DNA from: Torreya grandis
Taxonomy: Eukaryota > Streptophyta > Pinopsida > Cupressales > Taxaceae
DNA: 64,000 nt
Direction of reading: 5' to 3'
Assembly: GCA_037957365.1 (NCBI GenBank)
Contig: JARHVA010004088.1
Location: 154,501 to 218,500 of the forward strand
Position 1 is the first letter of the stretch. Each line of letters opens with the position of its first letter. Below are positions 25,213-36,593 of this stretch, piece after piece. The notes beneath the pieces are model-generated. The model ran no database searches. It saw nothing but the letters and a program-made list of their open reading frames with translations, and was not told the origin of the DNA. The position numbers and the translations under genes were made by a program.

Positions 25213-28200
25213 ATGAATCAAGAAGAAAACTGTTTATTACAAGTTGCATAGGTAGGCATCTATCATTGACGAACATTAAAGCAAGAAAATCCAAGTCACA
25301 TCCACCACAAACACATAATCCTTTGGGAATATTGGATGGTTGTACCTCAACCATCAAGCTCCATGGAAGGTGATGTGGCCTAAGAAGAAGGCCATATGAA
25401 GTGATCCATTACTAACCATTATATGAGAAAAATTATCATGTGTTAAGGGGAAAGCAATATTGATTAGAGAAGAAATACCCAAGGAATAGAGGTAACATGC
25501 AAAAGGTGAAGAATTTGAGATGGCATGCCAAACAAAGAAGCCATAAATACCTCCACCCCATCATTGATGATATAAGAGATGTAGTACCCAAAAATGGTGT
25601 TGTTTGTAGATAATTAGGTGTTAAAAGTACCCTCTTATAAAATATTTGACTATAAACACCACCAAAATAGAAATGGAGTTAAACTGTAGAATGATTACTG
25701 AGTTAAGCACTATAACACAAAGAATCAATTGGTGTATGACCTAAAAATCTTCAACACCTTGGACTCTGCAGGGCTATTCTAATTATTTAATCTCCCATAT
25801 TTTGGAAAGCTAATGGAAGCATTAAAATTTATACTTTCATGCATCCATGAGGACTATATCTATTTTGTTGGGCACCACATGAAGATTAAACCTGAAAGAA
25901 TAAACAAGGTTTTCAAGATAACAATGCTTCAACATAGATGTAGAATTTGACTTGGAAGACTCAGAGGAAATATAGAAAATAAAAATAATGTTTGAGTACT
26001 ATAGGTAGGGTCATGTCATGCACATTAATAACTTGCAAGACCCTACCCTAAGAGTAACAATACACATCATCATAACCAAGATCAATGACACTGATTGGTG
26101 GAAAGAGGTAGACATGGTTCACCTATACATCACCCATCAAGTAATTAAGGAATTAAAATACAATTGGGAAATTTATTTTTCCAAAAAAATCATATTAGAT
26201 GCCAAGAGTACCCATCAAATATCAAGCCATAGGTTTTCATGGTGGGTATTTCTATTATTAATCATGTATGATGAGATTGACATACCAAATTACACCTTTG
26301 GTGAGTTAAAGTAGGCATACCCACTAGAAAAAAAGTCCACCACAAAATAAGATGAAGTCATGGTATGACAACAATAAGGATGTTTTTAGGAATGAATGGT
26401 GCATTCTTAAAGACTTGCTTGCTCAAATTGGCAAGCAAGCCCAATTTTTAGTAAAATAACATTTCTATCTGTCCCATATCAAACTGGCCCCCTTTGGATA
26501 ACTTTCAGCTTGGTCGAAGCTACCTTATGCCTTCAAAACATGGCACTTCATCAATTTGGTGAACCACATTTTTGATACATAGGTCCTCACCCTAGAAGTA
26601 GACTAAATTAACTTGGATATTCACACTCTCTAAAAGATGTATGTTTATCCTAGAAAGAAGGCCTATAGGTAAAAGCATGAGACTGATAAAAATGATATCA
26701 AAGTTAAGTAGACTATGGTAAGAGAAACAGTTCATAATTTATTTTATATACTGCAACCCAAAAAGAAATTTTCACAAGGTATGAAACATGCAAGAGAAAA
26801 TCTTACATGTATACCACCTCTTGATAATAAAAGGAAGGATGGGTATGATGCCAACACAAGTTCATGATAAGAACCACAAAAATGGTAAAGGACTACCCAA
26901 ACACCACCACCAAGGGTTTCTCCACTAAGGGCTTCTCTACTAATGGCTTCTCTACCAAGGGTTTCTCTAACAAAAGATTCTCCATCAAGGGCATCACCAC
27001 CAAGGGATTCTCAAAAAAATACACTAAAGAGATAACCTATGGGTACAATGCCATTACCACCAACAAAACCATTGGAGGAAGACCCTGTAGGACACAAGGA
27101 AGAACTAGAGGAGTTTGACCTAGAAAAGACACCCTCATCGATGCAAGAGGAGGAGACCATCCTTGATGAGGCACAATTGAACATTGAAGACCCATTTGAT
27201 AAATAAGGGGATGGTTTTGATACCTAATATATGAGTGGCATGGACATAGACAACACTTCTTTGGCCCCAAATATGGAGGTCAAAATCCTTGAGTGAAATC
27301 CTGACAAAGGAAAAGAGTCAAATGACTTTGAAGTTAAACCACCTTTAGTTGATCTATCCACTAACTTATGTGCCTAATAATAAATAGGTATTCTGGATAA
27401 GATGCTTTATTTATGGTCCCATTTAAACGTAACCATCGATACTAGGTGATAAATGTCCTTTCTCTTAGACATGTATAATGAAGAATGCCATTTTGAAATT
27501 CCTCTAGATAGCCTAATTTTACATTCTTAAGCATCAACATTGCCCACTCTAGTTTGGGTTGATCCCTAGAAGATATCTCCCCTATAATCTAGCATTGTAT
27601 TTTTGAAATTGGCCTTTCAAGTTGCATGACAAAATATACTTTTAGATTATGACAAGTATGAAGTCAAGAAGAAACATGGCCAAGTGGTGGCATTGTACAA
27701 TAAATAAGTTGACACTCACAATGTTTTTGAAGAGGAAGTGGCCATGCTAAAAAAATAAATAGAAGACACCATAATGGCCAAAGTTAAAACATTAAATTTA
27801 TGTAAAAATATTTTGGGCGAGGAACTGGCATTGGCAGATATGGTCCCTTTAGAGGGAGAAGCTATTGATAAATTATAAACCTTGGTAATTCTTCTACTAA
27901 AGAGGTGTAAGGAATAGCCCATGCCTTGAAATGAAGCATTATGGGTGACTAAGTACTTTACAGAAGCTGTATAAGTCTGTATATGTTCCCTCAAAAGAGT
28001 TGGGGAAGTGATCCCCATCTTGGATAGGATTTTTGAAAAATTGGTGTGACCCAATAATATTTTGGAGGCTTAGATTATATTGGAAGAGTTTCAATGATAA
28101 TAATTGGTAGATGTTTCCCATTTAATAAAAGACCACACTAAGTGAATAAAGGAATTTAAAGATCTTAAAAATATGGAGGAAATAATAAACATGCATCAAC

Positions 28201-28511
28201 AACAACTAAATTCAAATTTTATAGCTCTTCAAGGATAGGTTGTAGTTAAAGTCACTATGCTTGAAGGGGTCCAGAAGGATGCTACTACATCCCTTGACCA
28301 ATTGGTTAATAAGGCCAATGAGTGTCCCAATTAACCTATGGAGATGAAAAATTTGAAGGTGGTGATTGAGGAAATAACGTCAAAGCTGCTTGACACATTA
28401 TCATATTGGGATGATGTTAGAAAAAAAATTGAACAAATTAAGACTAAATTTTTGGTTTATACCGAGATTGAAACTTATTTCAATATGGACTAAGAACATA
28501 GTGTGAGGTGA
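25213..28511 (+). pseudogene. Element B extra 3' ORF, unidentified
   Basis: Protein-like text on the sense strand fills about 3.3 kb between integrase and the 3' LTR, broken by stops and at least one frame change near 27020. A candidate ATG is at 25213 (MNQEENCLLQ). The early part reads DYKHHQNRNGVKL, LVYDLKIFNTLDSAGLF and LPYFGKLMEALKFIL. The middle (26018-26314) reads MHINNLQDPTLRVTIHIII and SSHRFSWWVFLLLIMYDEI. After a 15-bp repeat patch there is an acidic segment (LEEFDLEKTPSSMQEEETIL), then a hydrophilic, coiled-coil-like C-terminal part. The final TGA is at 28509-28511, directly touching the LTR. I do not recognise the family. Extra ORFs after integrase are known in Athila- and Tat-type elements. 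Confidence 0.6.
26909..27013 (+). repeat. 15-bp tandem repeat, 7 units, coding FSTKG
   Basis: Seven units of 15 bp, consensus ACCAAGGGTTTCTCT, give repeats of Gly-Phe-Ser-Thr-Lys in the extra ORF of element B. The units differ by a few substitutions but keep the length. Confidence 0.9.
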
Positions 28512-29539
28512 TGTTGGACCCCAAATTTTGACTAAGTATCTTGGCTTTTTGGCTTAAAACCTACACTACACGAGAGGAATATGACATATGAAGACCATGG
28601 CATGAAACTTGCTTGACACAAGAAGACCATGGTGTGGAACTAGTGAGGCACAAGAGGATAAAGGCATGGAAGATAATAGCATGAGAAGACCTAGTTAAAT
28701 ATAGAACATAACTATGGAGAACTTGAGAGCATAAAACTTGGTACAACAGTGAAAGACTTGAGGAATACACGGGAAGTGAGAGACATTGAGGAGAGATTCT
28801 CAAGGATAATCTAGAATTTAATCATCATGAGTCTTGCATCGACTTATGAAAGGGAGGGCATTTGGCAGTAAATATCTAGCATCAAACAAAAATATAATAG
28901 GCATGAAGGCCTAGGTCTTTAGGGGAAAACAAGTAAATGACTTCCATGACTCTTAGTCTACTAGAGATTATTGGTCAATGACCAATTTTCCATAAATAAT
29001 GTAACTACTTGATTAGGGAAAAATAAGTATAAATAGACCTTTGTAGATATGTGTAAGGGGAATGAATATGGATAATTTATAATAACTCTTGATGATAATA
29101 CATTATTATATAAATTACAATTAGTTCAAGTGTTATGCCTAAGTTGATTAATAGTTAACACATTAATAATGGCTTGTATTGAGTAATCTATGGACTATAG
29201 TTTAGTATGATATTTATAGAATATGCATTGTATGTGTTTGCATAATCAATACATTGAAATTTATGGTGTATATATCCATGTCATTGGTTGTTTTGATTAA
29301 TTAAATAAGGTCCACAATTATATATTTATTTATCTATATGATCTCTAAGGAGATATATGATTAAACTCAAATTTTTGAAAAGTGTTACTATGCAACATAA
29401 CCCACAAGAATTGGTTTTTTGTTGTGTGCTTCAGGTGAGCATGCAAGAGCTTAACCTTGCATGAAAATCTAATTTATAAGCTTGTTAAAACTAGACACTT
29501 CAGTGCCTTAAAGAAACCATAATATAAAAATATCCAACA
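28512..29539 (+). repeat. Element B 3' LTR
   Basis: 1028 bp from TGTTGGACCCC to TATCCAACA, homologous to 16389-17414. It contains two successive units of about 33 bp starting AAGACCATGG near 28588-28655. Confidence 0.92.
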
Positions 29540-30712
29540 AGGTTTATGTGGAACAACCACCTAGATATGAGATTCTTGATCATGAGAATAACATATATAT
29601 GTTGAAAATACATTGTGTGGGCTTAAGCAAGCCCCAAGTACATGGTATATCAATATAGAATATTACTTGTTAAGAAACGACTTTAGAAAAAGTGCTAGTG
29701 AGCCCACTCTCTACATCAAAGTGAGAAAAGGTAATATTTTTATTGTTGTTTTGTATGTGGATAATCTAATATTCACTGGAAATGCAAATCAATAAATAGA
29801 AGAGTTCAAAATATCCATGAAGGAGTTTAAAATGACTAATTTAGGCTTCTTGAAGTACTTTCTTGGGATAGAAGTCAAGCAAATTGATAGTGGCATATTT
29901 TTATGTCAATCTATGTACATAAATGAGGTTCTTAGAAAGGTTTAGGATGTTGGACAACAAGCCGGTATCTAAATAAACTAAAATAGTCTTAAAGATGTGC
30001 AAAGATGATTATAGAAGCAATATAGACCCCACATAATACAAGAGCTTAGTGGGAAGTTTAATGTATTTGATTGTAACTAGGCTAGACATCATGTATGTAG
30101 TCAACCTCATATCTAAATTCATGGAGATGCCAAAGGAGACACATTGGCAAGAAGACAAGAGGATATTTAAGGATATGAATGGAACAAGGGATTATGGAGT
30201 CTTTTATGTAGTAACAAATGAGTTTTAACTAATGGGTTACATAGATAGTGATTGGGCTAGTGGCGTAGATGACTGAAAGAGCACTTTAGGGTATGTATTT
30301 GATCTTGGGTCAAGAGCCATATATTGCTATAGTTTCACTTTCTATAGTTGAATCAAAGTAAATAATAGCCATTACAACAACATGCCAAGTTATTTGGTTA
30401 AGAATGATACTTTCATATTTGCATGAGGAGTAGCAAGGAGATTCTACAGTGTATTGTGACAATATATCCTCTATAACATTATCAATGAACCTCATATTTC
30501 ATGGTATGATTAAGCAAATTTTAATCAGGTATCACTTCATTTGAGAGTTAGTTGAGAAATGTGTGATAAAGCTTAGTTTTTGTAAATCAGATTAGCAACT
30601 AGATGCTATTTTTACGAGGTCATTATCAAAAGACATTTTCATGCACTTAAGAGGAAAGTTATGGGTCATTAATTCAACAAAATTAGGCCTACAAGATTTT
30701 GTCTTGGCTCTA
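29540..30712 (+). pseudogene. Element A C-terminal RT and RNase H
   Basis: This continues the RT cut at 16388: VYVEQPPRYEILDHEN, HCVGLKQAPSTWY (after a one-base shift), then the catalytic region FIVVLYVDNLIFTGN, where the usual YVDD is YVDN. MTNLGFLKYFLGIEVKQI is close to the copia pattern. RNase H follows with LMGYIDSDWASGVDD and TLGYVFDLGS, ending near FHALRGKL (30641-30660). Numerous stops and a frameshift. After about 30665 the frame runs into the 21-bp repeat. Confidence 0.85.
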
Positions 30713-31153
30713 GACTCCTACAGTTTAGCTATGAACTCCAACAAGGTAGCTATACACTTTGAAAATCCATCTACAGACCTCAATAGGGTGGCTACAGACT
30801 TCAACAATCCAGCTTCAGACTCTTACAACCAAGATATGGACTCCAATAGGGTATCTAAAAACTTCAACAATATATCTTCAGACTCTTACAACTAAGATAC
30901 GGACTTCAATAGGGTAACTATAGACTTAAGCAGTCTAGCTCCAGACCCCTACAGCCAAGCTACAGACTTCAACATGGTAGCTATAGACTTTAACAATCCA
31001 GCTCTAAATTCCTACAACCAAGCTATGAACTTCAAAAAACTAGGTATAAGTTTCAACAATCTAGCTATGGACATCAACAAAATAGATATAGACTTCAATA
31101 AGGTAACTACATATTTCAATAGTCAAATTATGAACTTCAGCAGTGAAGCTTCA
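30713..31153 (+). repeat. 21-bp tandem array, 21 units, no indels
   Basis: Exactly 21 units of exactly 21 bp, of the type GACTTCAACAATCCAGCTTCA. They are in frame with the end of pol and encode 7-residue repeats such as DFNNPAS, DSYNQDM and DSNRVSK. Units recur in groups of three (63-bp higher-order unit), best seen between 30797 and 30922. Only one stop (TAA at 30893) interrupts the first 20 or so units. Confidence 0.9.
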
Positions 31154-31250
31154 GACATGCATGGAATGATTTCAAATGGATATAGGTGTGAATAGAAGGA
31201 TGTTTTGAAGGCTAAGAAAATTTTAGATGAATATGGTAGGAAGGTCAAGA

Positions 31251-31261
31251 ATAAGGGGGAG
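31251..31261 (+). promoter_or_regulatory. Element A polypurine tract
   Basis: ATAAGGGGGAG immediately precedes the 3' LTR start TGTTAAAAT. Confidence 0.85.
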
Positions 31262-32016
31262 TGTTAAAATATTTTATTTTTCCTTCCTACCTACCCACCC
31301 ATCAAGTTCCAAACTACCAAATGAATTTAATTCATAGTTTAAATTTGAAATCAACCAACCATTTAAATTTTGTTTTTGGTGGGGGGAATGGTGGTAGGTG
31401 AGAATCCCAATAGTAGAAAATAAAAAGAGAAAAATAGAATGTAAGAGAGCATAATAGAAGTTAACACAATAACAAAAAAAAAGAGAAGGAGAGAAATGGG
31501 CAAAGAATATTGACACAGAAGTAGTCAGAGAGAGCACAACTAAGAGAGAATATACCCTAGAGAAAATAGGTAGAGATGATTAGAACAATAGCCTACACAA
31601 GTAGATAAAAGGAAAAATAGAAAAAAGAAGAATAAAATATTATTGACATCAATCAGAGATTGAAAGTGTCAGCATTGAAAGAAGGAAAATACATTTTATG
31701 ATCATATACAACAATAAAGTAATCAGCCAATACAAAAACATAACACAAGTTTTTTATAATAGTTTATGAACAACTATAGTTGTTGGTATTTATTTGTAAT
31801 AAATATTTTTAAAATAATTTAATATATGAAAGTGTGTGTGATTTATTGCATATGCTCTACCCATCCTCTATTTCATCTCTTCTTACATGTTTATTTAGTG
31901 CATTTCTAGCATTGTTGTTTGGCTCTAGACTATCTTCATAGTTTTAATCTTTTATTTCATTTTGTGTTGTTGGTTACTACAAACCTAGCCCTTCACATTT
32001 TATTTTTTTGCCAACA
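31262..32016 (+). repeat. Element A 3' LTR
   Basis: 755 bp from TGTTAAAATATTTTA to GCCAACA, followed by the TSD GATCT. It is the complete copy; the 5' LTR lacks about 270 bp of it. Confidence 0.9.
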
Positions 32017-32021
32017 GATCT

Positions 32022-35000
32022 TTTATTTAATTTTTTTGGAAGAAAGGACATAGGTGTGGACTTTTGAGTTTTCTTTGGTTTGTGTCAACTTGTTTTGCAA
32101 ATAAAGTATTGTTTATTTTAAGTTTAAATTCTAAGGTATGCAAATTATGTAATAAAATTCAAAAATGATGATTTGTAGAGTTCAAACTTGATATTTTATT
32201 ACTACCAATGAATTCACACAATATCAAGAGTTAGTTAATTTGTATGCTCTAAAGAATCAATATGTTCTTGACAAGCTTAGGTATTCAAACTATGACCAAA
32301 AAGATTGGTGCTTTACACAGGTTTAATTTCAATATTTTATCACTGCTAATAAATTTTCATAATATGTCTTGGTTAGAAGCAATTTTTATGTTCTCATAAA
32401 TAATTTCCATGTTCTTGACAACAAATATGGCTTTGCTACATAATATTTACAAGCAAAACTACAGTGAGTGAGGTTTTTGGTATTAGTCAGAGTCTCATAC
32501 ACTTTCACACTTTTAAGAGTTCTTGGTTTTATGGACACTTTCATACTTATCCTACCTATTTTAATGGTGGATACTGAGAAAATAGATCTTTTCATGAAAT
32601 TTTAAATTTTCCCTTATTGGATATGTATTATTGTTATCAATGTTTATAAGTCTAATACCTAGTTATATTAACTATTTTTCATGGTGTTTTATGTTGTAAA
32701 ATAGTTTTCCTTAAATAACACAAGATATAGAGTTAAAGAGGGAAAGAACATTAAAAATGAGAAAAGAATAGAAGTTAGAATAATCAATGATAATGTCAAA
32801 GTTATTTTTAGTTACAAGTAAGAACTATCAATGATGAGTTTACTAATTTTTTTTTTAAGTTGCAACAACATTGATGACCTGCAATATAGGCAATGAAAAT
32901 AGTAAACCACTAGTGCATCCATGCCCCAGTTGTTATCATCTATGTAGCTCATATATTTTAAATTTATCTCTTATGTTTATGGGCACAAAAACCTTACATT
33001 TTTATAAATTTTATTTGCTCGCATTAGTTGGAGATCAATTGGATTATGGTGATAATGTTTATGGTATTGTATTAAATATCCAATTTGGAGAGGACATTTT
33101 GAGTGTTTTGAATAGGAATGATTCTTATTCACAAGTGAGTAAGATAAAACTAAATATTATTAGTATAGTTTAGATCTGCTTGTTATGTATTAACCATTTT
33201 TATATAATACTAGTACCTACACTTGTACATTTAGGCACAAACAATAATTACTATGATATTCAACCTAACCATTCTTTTTAATATTCTTTATTCATTTTTT
33301 TTTCTAACATTGAACTCTCTGCCTACCAGACTCATACAGGGACTTGGCACTAGCTCCCTTGTATTGGATAATGTCTTCAATACTATGATATTGTGCATGT
33401 GATAACCATATGTGAATCAATAAATAAATATCTAGTGGTATTATTTGTCTCGTGGTAAAGTGTAAGCTATGTCATTAGAGAGAGAACATCATTTCTTGAA
33501 AACAATGGTTGTATATTAATGAAAGGAAAAATAAAATGTATGGGAGAAAGGGTGGTTTATACTAAATGCAAACACTATGAACAATCATAATATTTATTAA
33601 ACTTCATCATTTAATTCTCTTTAGAAGGTTTCTAACTAGTTCTTATACTTGTGAACATTACATATACTAAGAAGAGCTATGTTGCATCTTAAGTACCTAT
33701 GGTTTTTTTAGTTCAATCAATTGTTTAGACAAGAAGGCCCATTGAATATTGGCAAGAAAAATGTTTATGTTTGATGATTAAAATTGTTAATAATTCTCAT
33801 TAAGTTGACAAGGTAATAGCCATATATGTGTTTTACAATTAAATACTTGCTCCCCATTTGATAGAGCGTGTTTAGAATATGGGTTACACAATTGAACCCC
33901 AATAAAAGATGTTGCAAAAAATGATCTCCTAATTTATTAATTTCTCCTCAAATGTAAAATGAATAATTGTTGAAAAATAATAAAATAATCTCACGTATAC
34001 TTAAATTTCAAAAAATAGGCATGACAATAAGGAGCACAAAATAGATTTTCTAGTCTTATAGTAATTTTTATAGTTAGGTAGGTAGAGCAAAATACCAGTT
34101 GGGAAAACAAAAAACAAATTGGATATTTTAAATAAAAATGAAAAATAGAAGAATATCAACTAAAGAATTTAAGAAACAATGAGAGGCCAATAACACAATA
34201 TTAGCTATAGTTGCACCATTAATGAAAATAGAAAATGTCTTGGAAGTCCATCGTTTGCCTTTACCATTATGAATAACATCCACTAAACTAGTATAATTTC
34301 AACCTCTATGGTATATCCTCCATTATTATTCATAAAAATGATAGTTGTCTACCCATATTAAATCATGGTAGATATATCCTAGGCTGTTACATGCTCAAAT
34401 AAAAACTCAAATGTTTGTAATCTTTACTAGATGTAGAATCTTTGAACATAGCAAATAAAATTTATCATGATTAAATATCTAAAAATATTATACACATAGT
34501 TGTATCCACAAATTTACTCTTGCAAGTTTTTAACCACACTTGTAAGTTTCCATCACTAATTCACATAATGATTCGCTTGTCTAGGTTCGCTTTAGCATAT
34601 CCAACTAGGACAATTTCAAGCTAGAATTTTAGGTTAAACTCACATGTCTTCTCCCTTATTCCTTCTGTTATGCTTCTCCACCCTGGTCTAGAATGGATTT
34701 TCCCTCTTTTTGTTTGACAAAACAAAAAATACTGGCCAAATTGTACACCTGTCTTGCCACCAATTCAGTCACCATGTTGCAGCCTACAAGGGCACACATG
34801 GCGTTTGATGGAGTCTCGCACATGTAGTAAAAACCAAACTAATTTTGCATCGAATCCACCTATGTTGTGGTAATTATTGAGGATGTTCACATTATTGGTA
34901 AAGGCTCTTTAGAAAAAAAATGAACTCGAATCCTCTCATTGGCCACATGGCATAGACACTCTTCCCTATTTAATCGCAACTAGAAAGCCAAATAAAATAT

Positions 35001-36540
35001 TAATATTTTGCAACAAATATTTGAAAAAAAATCATTTTTCAGTGAACAACATATAATCATTGATAGTCAACAATAGGGAGACCAAATTATTTTTTGCAAG
35101 CCAAAATAATAGTACCGAGCCCTCTGACAAGCACTAACAATATGTGTTTTCAAATTACGATAGCATTGATTTTTTTTTAGTAAAGTGAAAGATGAATTAT
35201 TAGTTAAAATAAAAAAATATTGAAATTGGTTTATGTCTAATAAACCATCTTCAATTTAAATATTGAATGAATTTTTATGATTAATTAAGTAAAAAATTAA
35301 TAAATAAATAATATTAAAATAATTATTATATATACAATATTTTATTATTAAAAAATTTAATATTTATAATTAAATTATTTAATAATATTAAATAAATTAT
35401 AATATTATACAATATTCATTAATCAAAGTAGAGAAGGGTGAATAGTGGTTAGTCCATATTTTTTATAGGTTCATTGTATTAAAGATTGTAATGTTAATTC
35501 TTTGAGAGTTGAAAGTGAGGTATTGATATACGAAAGAGAAAATTTAAGAACATCAATTTAAACAACAATTTAGTGAATGTCAATGATTGCAAATCAAGTC
35601 TGAATGAATATGATAAAACAATCTAATTACATTTTGAATTATTTAATTTCTTTTTATTTTTATTTTTTATTTGGTAATATTATTTTTAATTTGTTTTGAT
35701 GGCATAGCTCAATTAAAAATTATTCGGATTGTTTATATAAAAAAAATTATCTGTAAAAATAATTTATATGTATGAATATTAATATAATTTGCATTTATCA
35801 AATACATTTAATTTAAAAAGTTTTATTATGTCATTGAAATTCAAATTTTATTATTGATTAAAAATGTAAACATTAAAAAACTGAAATCAATTTAAAGTAA
35901 GAAATAAAAATTTGAAAGTATAATTTTATAAATAAAATTTGAATTTATTATAATTTTTAATATAAAATATAAACTTAAAGAGTTTTGATTTTTACAGTGT
36001 TATATAAAAAATAATTATTTTATTTTAATTATTTAATAATTTTGTGTAATAGCATAAGTTATTAACATTTAATTATTTAACAATTGATATTATAGAAAAA
36101 CCTATATTCACTTTTATTTTATTTATTTAACATCCATATAAATAAATAAATTAAAAGCAAGTAAATTTTTTTTTAATAATATCATTCTAAAATAATAAAA
36201 TGCTAACACACACCATTACATATAATTAGCTCCCCTTCTCCGACACCACCGAAAGAATACCTATCCATATAATAAAAATAAATACTTTACAAAAACTAAT
36301 TAAACTCATTTACAAATTAAAAAGTATCTTAAAAATAATAACTCTCTCCTTAATTAAATATGTTTACAAATTAAACAGTATCTCAAAATTAGGATACATC
36401 CATTCCTCCAAATTTGCCGAAAATTTAGAATTTGATATTATCTTTTCAGTTTTAAGTATCTCCAAGCATTTATATCTCAATGAATATATACAGGCTAGTT
36501 TTGCTCGCTCTTGCAATTTAGGTCCATTTCAAAGTAGGTA
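32022..36540. other. low-copy intergenic DNA, no gene recognised
   Basis: This is the right flank of element A's target. The open frame at 32871-33173 has no motif. A less AT-rich patch lies at about 34560-34940, but I could not read a protein from it. From about 35000 to 36450 the sequence is extremely rich in A and T with long AATTTAAT and TTATTTAAT runs. I found no LTR, TSD or RNA gene. Confidence 0.5.
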
Positions 36541-36542
36541 GA

Positions 36543-36548
36543 TATATA
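36543..36548 (+). promoter_or_regulatory. candidate TATA box of the thaumatin-like gene
   Basis: TATATA lies in the context GATATATACACTC, 46 bp before the ATG. A transcription start about 25-30 bp downstream would leave a short leader of some 20 nt. A second TATA-like run lies at about 36484. This is assigned by position only. Confidence 0.45.
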
Positions 36549-36593
36549 CACTCGTCTGCTTATATTGGTACACGGTTAAAATTAGTTGAAACA

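Larger units (their letters stand above)
16389..29539 (+). mobile_element. Element B: 13.2-kb Ty3/gypsy retrotransposon with extra ORF, nested in A
   Basis: Flanked by the perfect TSD AGGTT (16384-16388 and 29540-29544). The LTRs begin TGTTGGA and end CCAACA. The pol order is protease, RT, RNase H, integrase (Ty3/gypsy). No chromodomain was found after integrase, and the integrase text (HYVGGATT, IGLWWPTIF, CDICQSIGKP) resembles the non-chromovirus Tat/Ogre-like branch. A long extra reading frame lies between integrase and the 3' LTR. All ORFs carry stops. The assignment to the Tat-like branch is inference. Confidence 0.9.
3411..32016 (+). mobile_element. Element A: 28.6-kb nested Ty1/copia retrotransposon
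   Basis: Both ends begin TGTTAAAATATT. The element is flanked by the perfect 5-bp target-site duplication GATCT (3406-3410 and 32017-32021). It has a tRNA-iMet-type primer binding site after the 5' LTR and a polypurine tract before the 3' LTR. Pol order is gag, protease, integrase, RT, RNase H, which is diagnostic of Ty1/copia. Its own length without insertions is roughly 6 kb. Element C sits in its integrase and element B in its RT, both in the same orientation. Stops and frameshifts occur throughout, so it is dead. It must be older than B and C. Confidence 0.93.
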
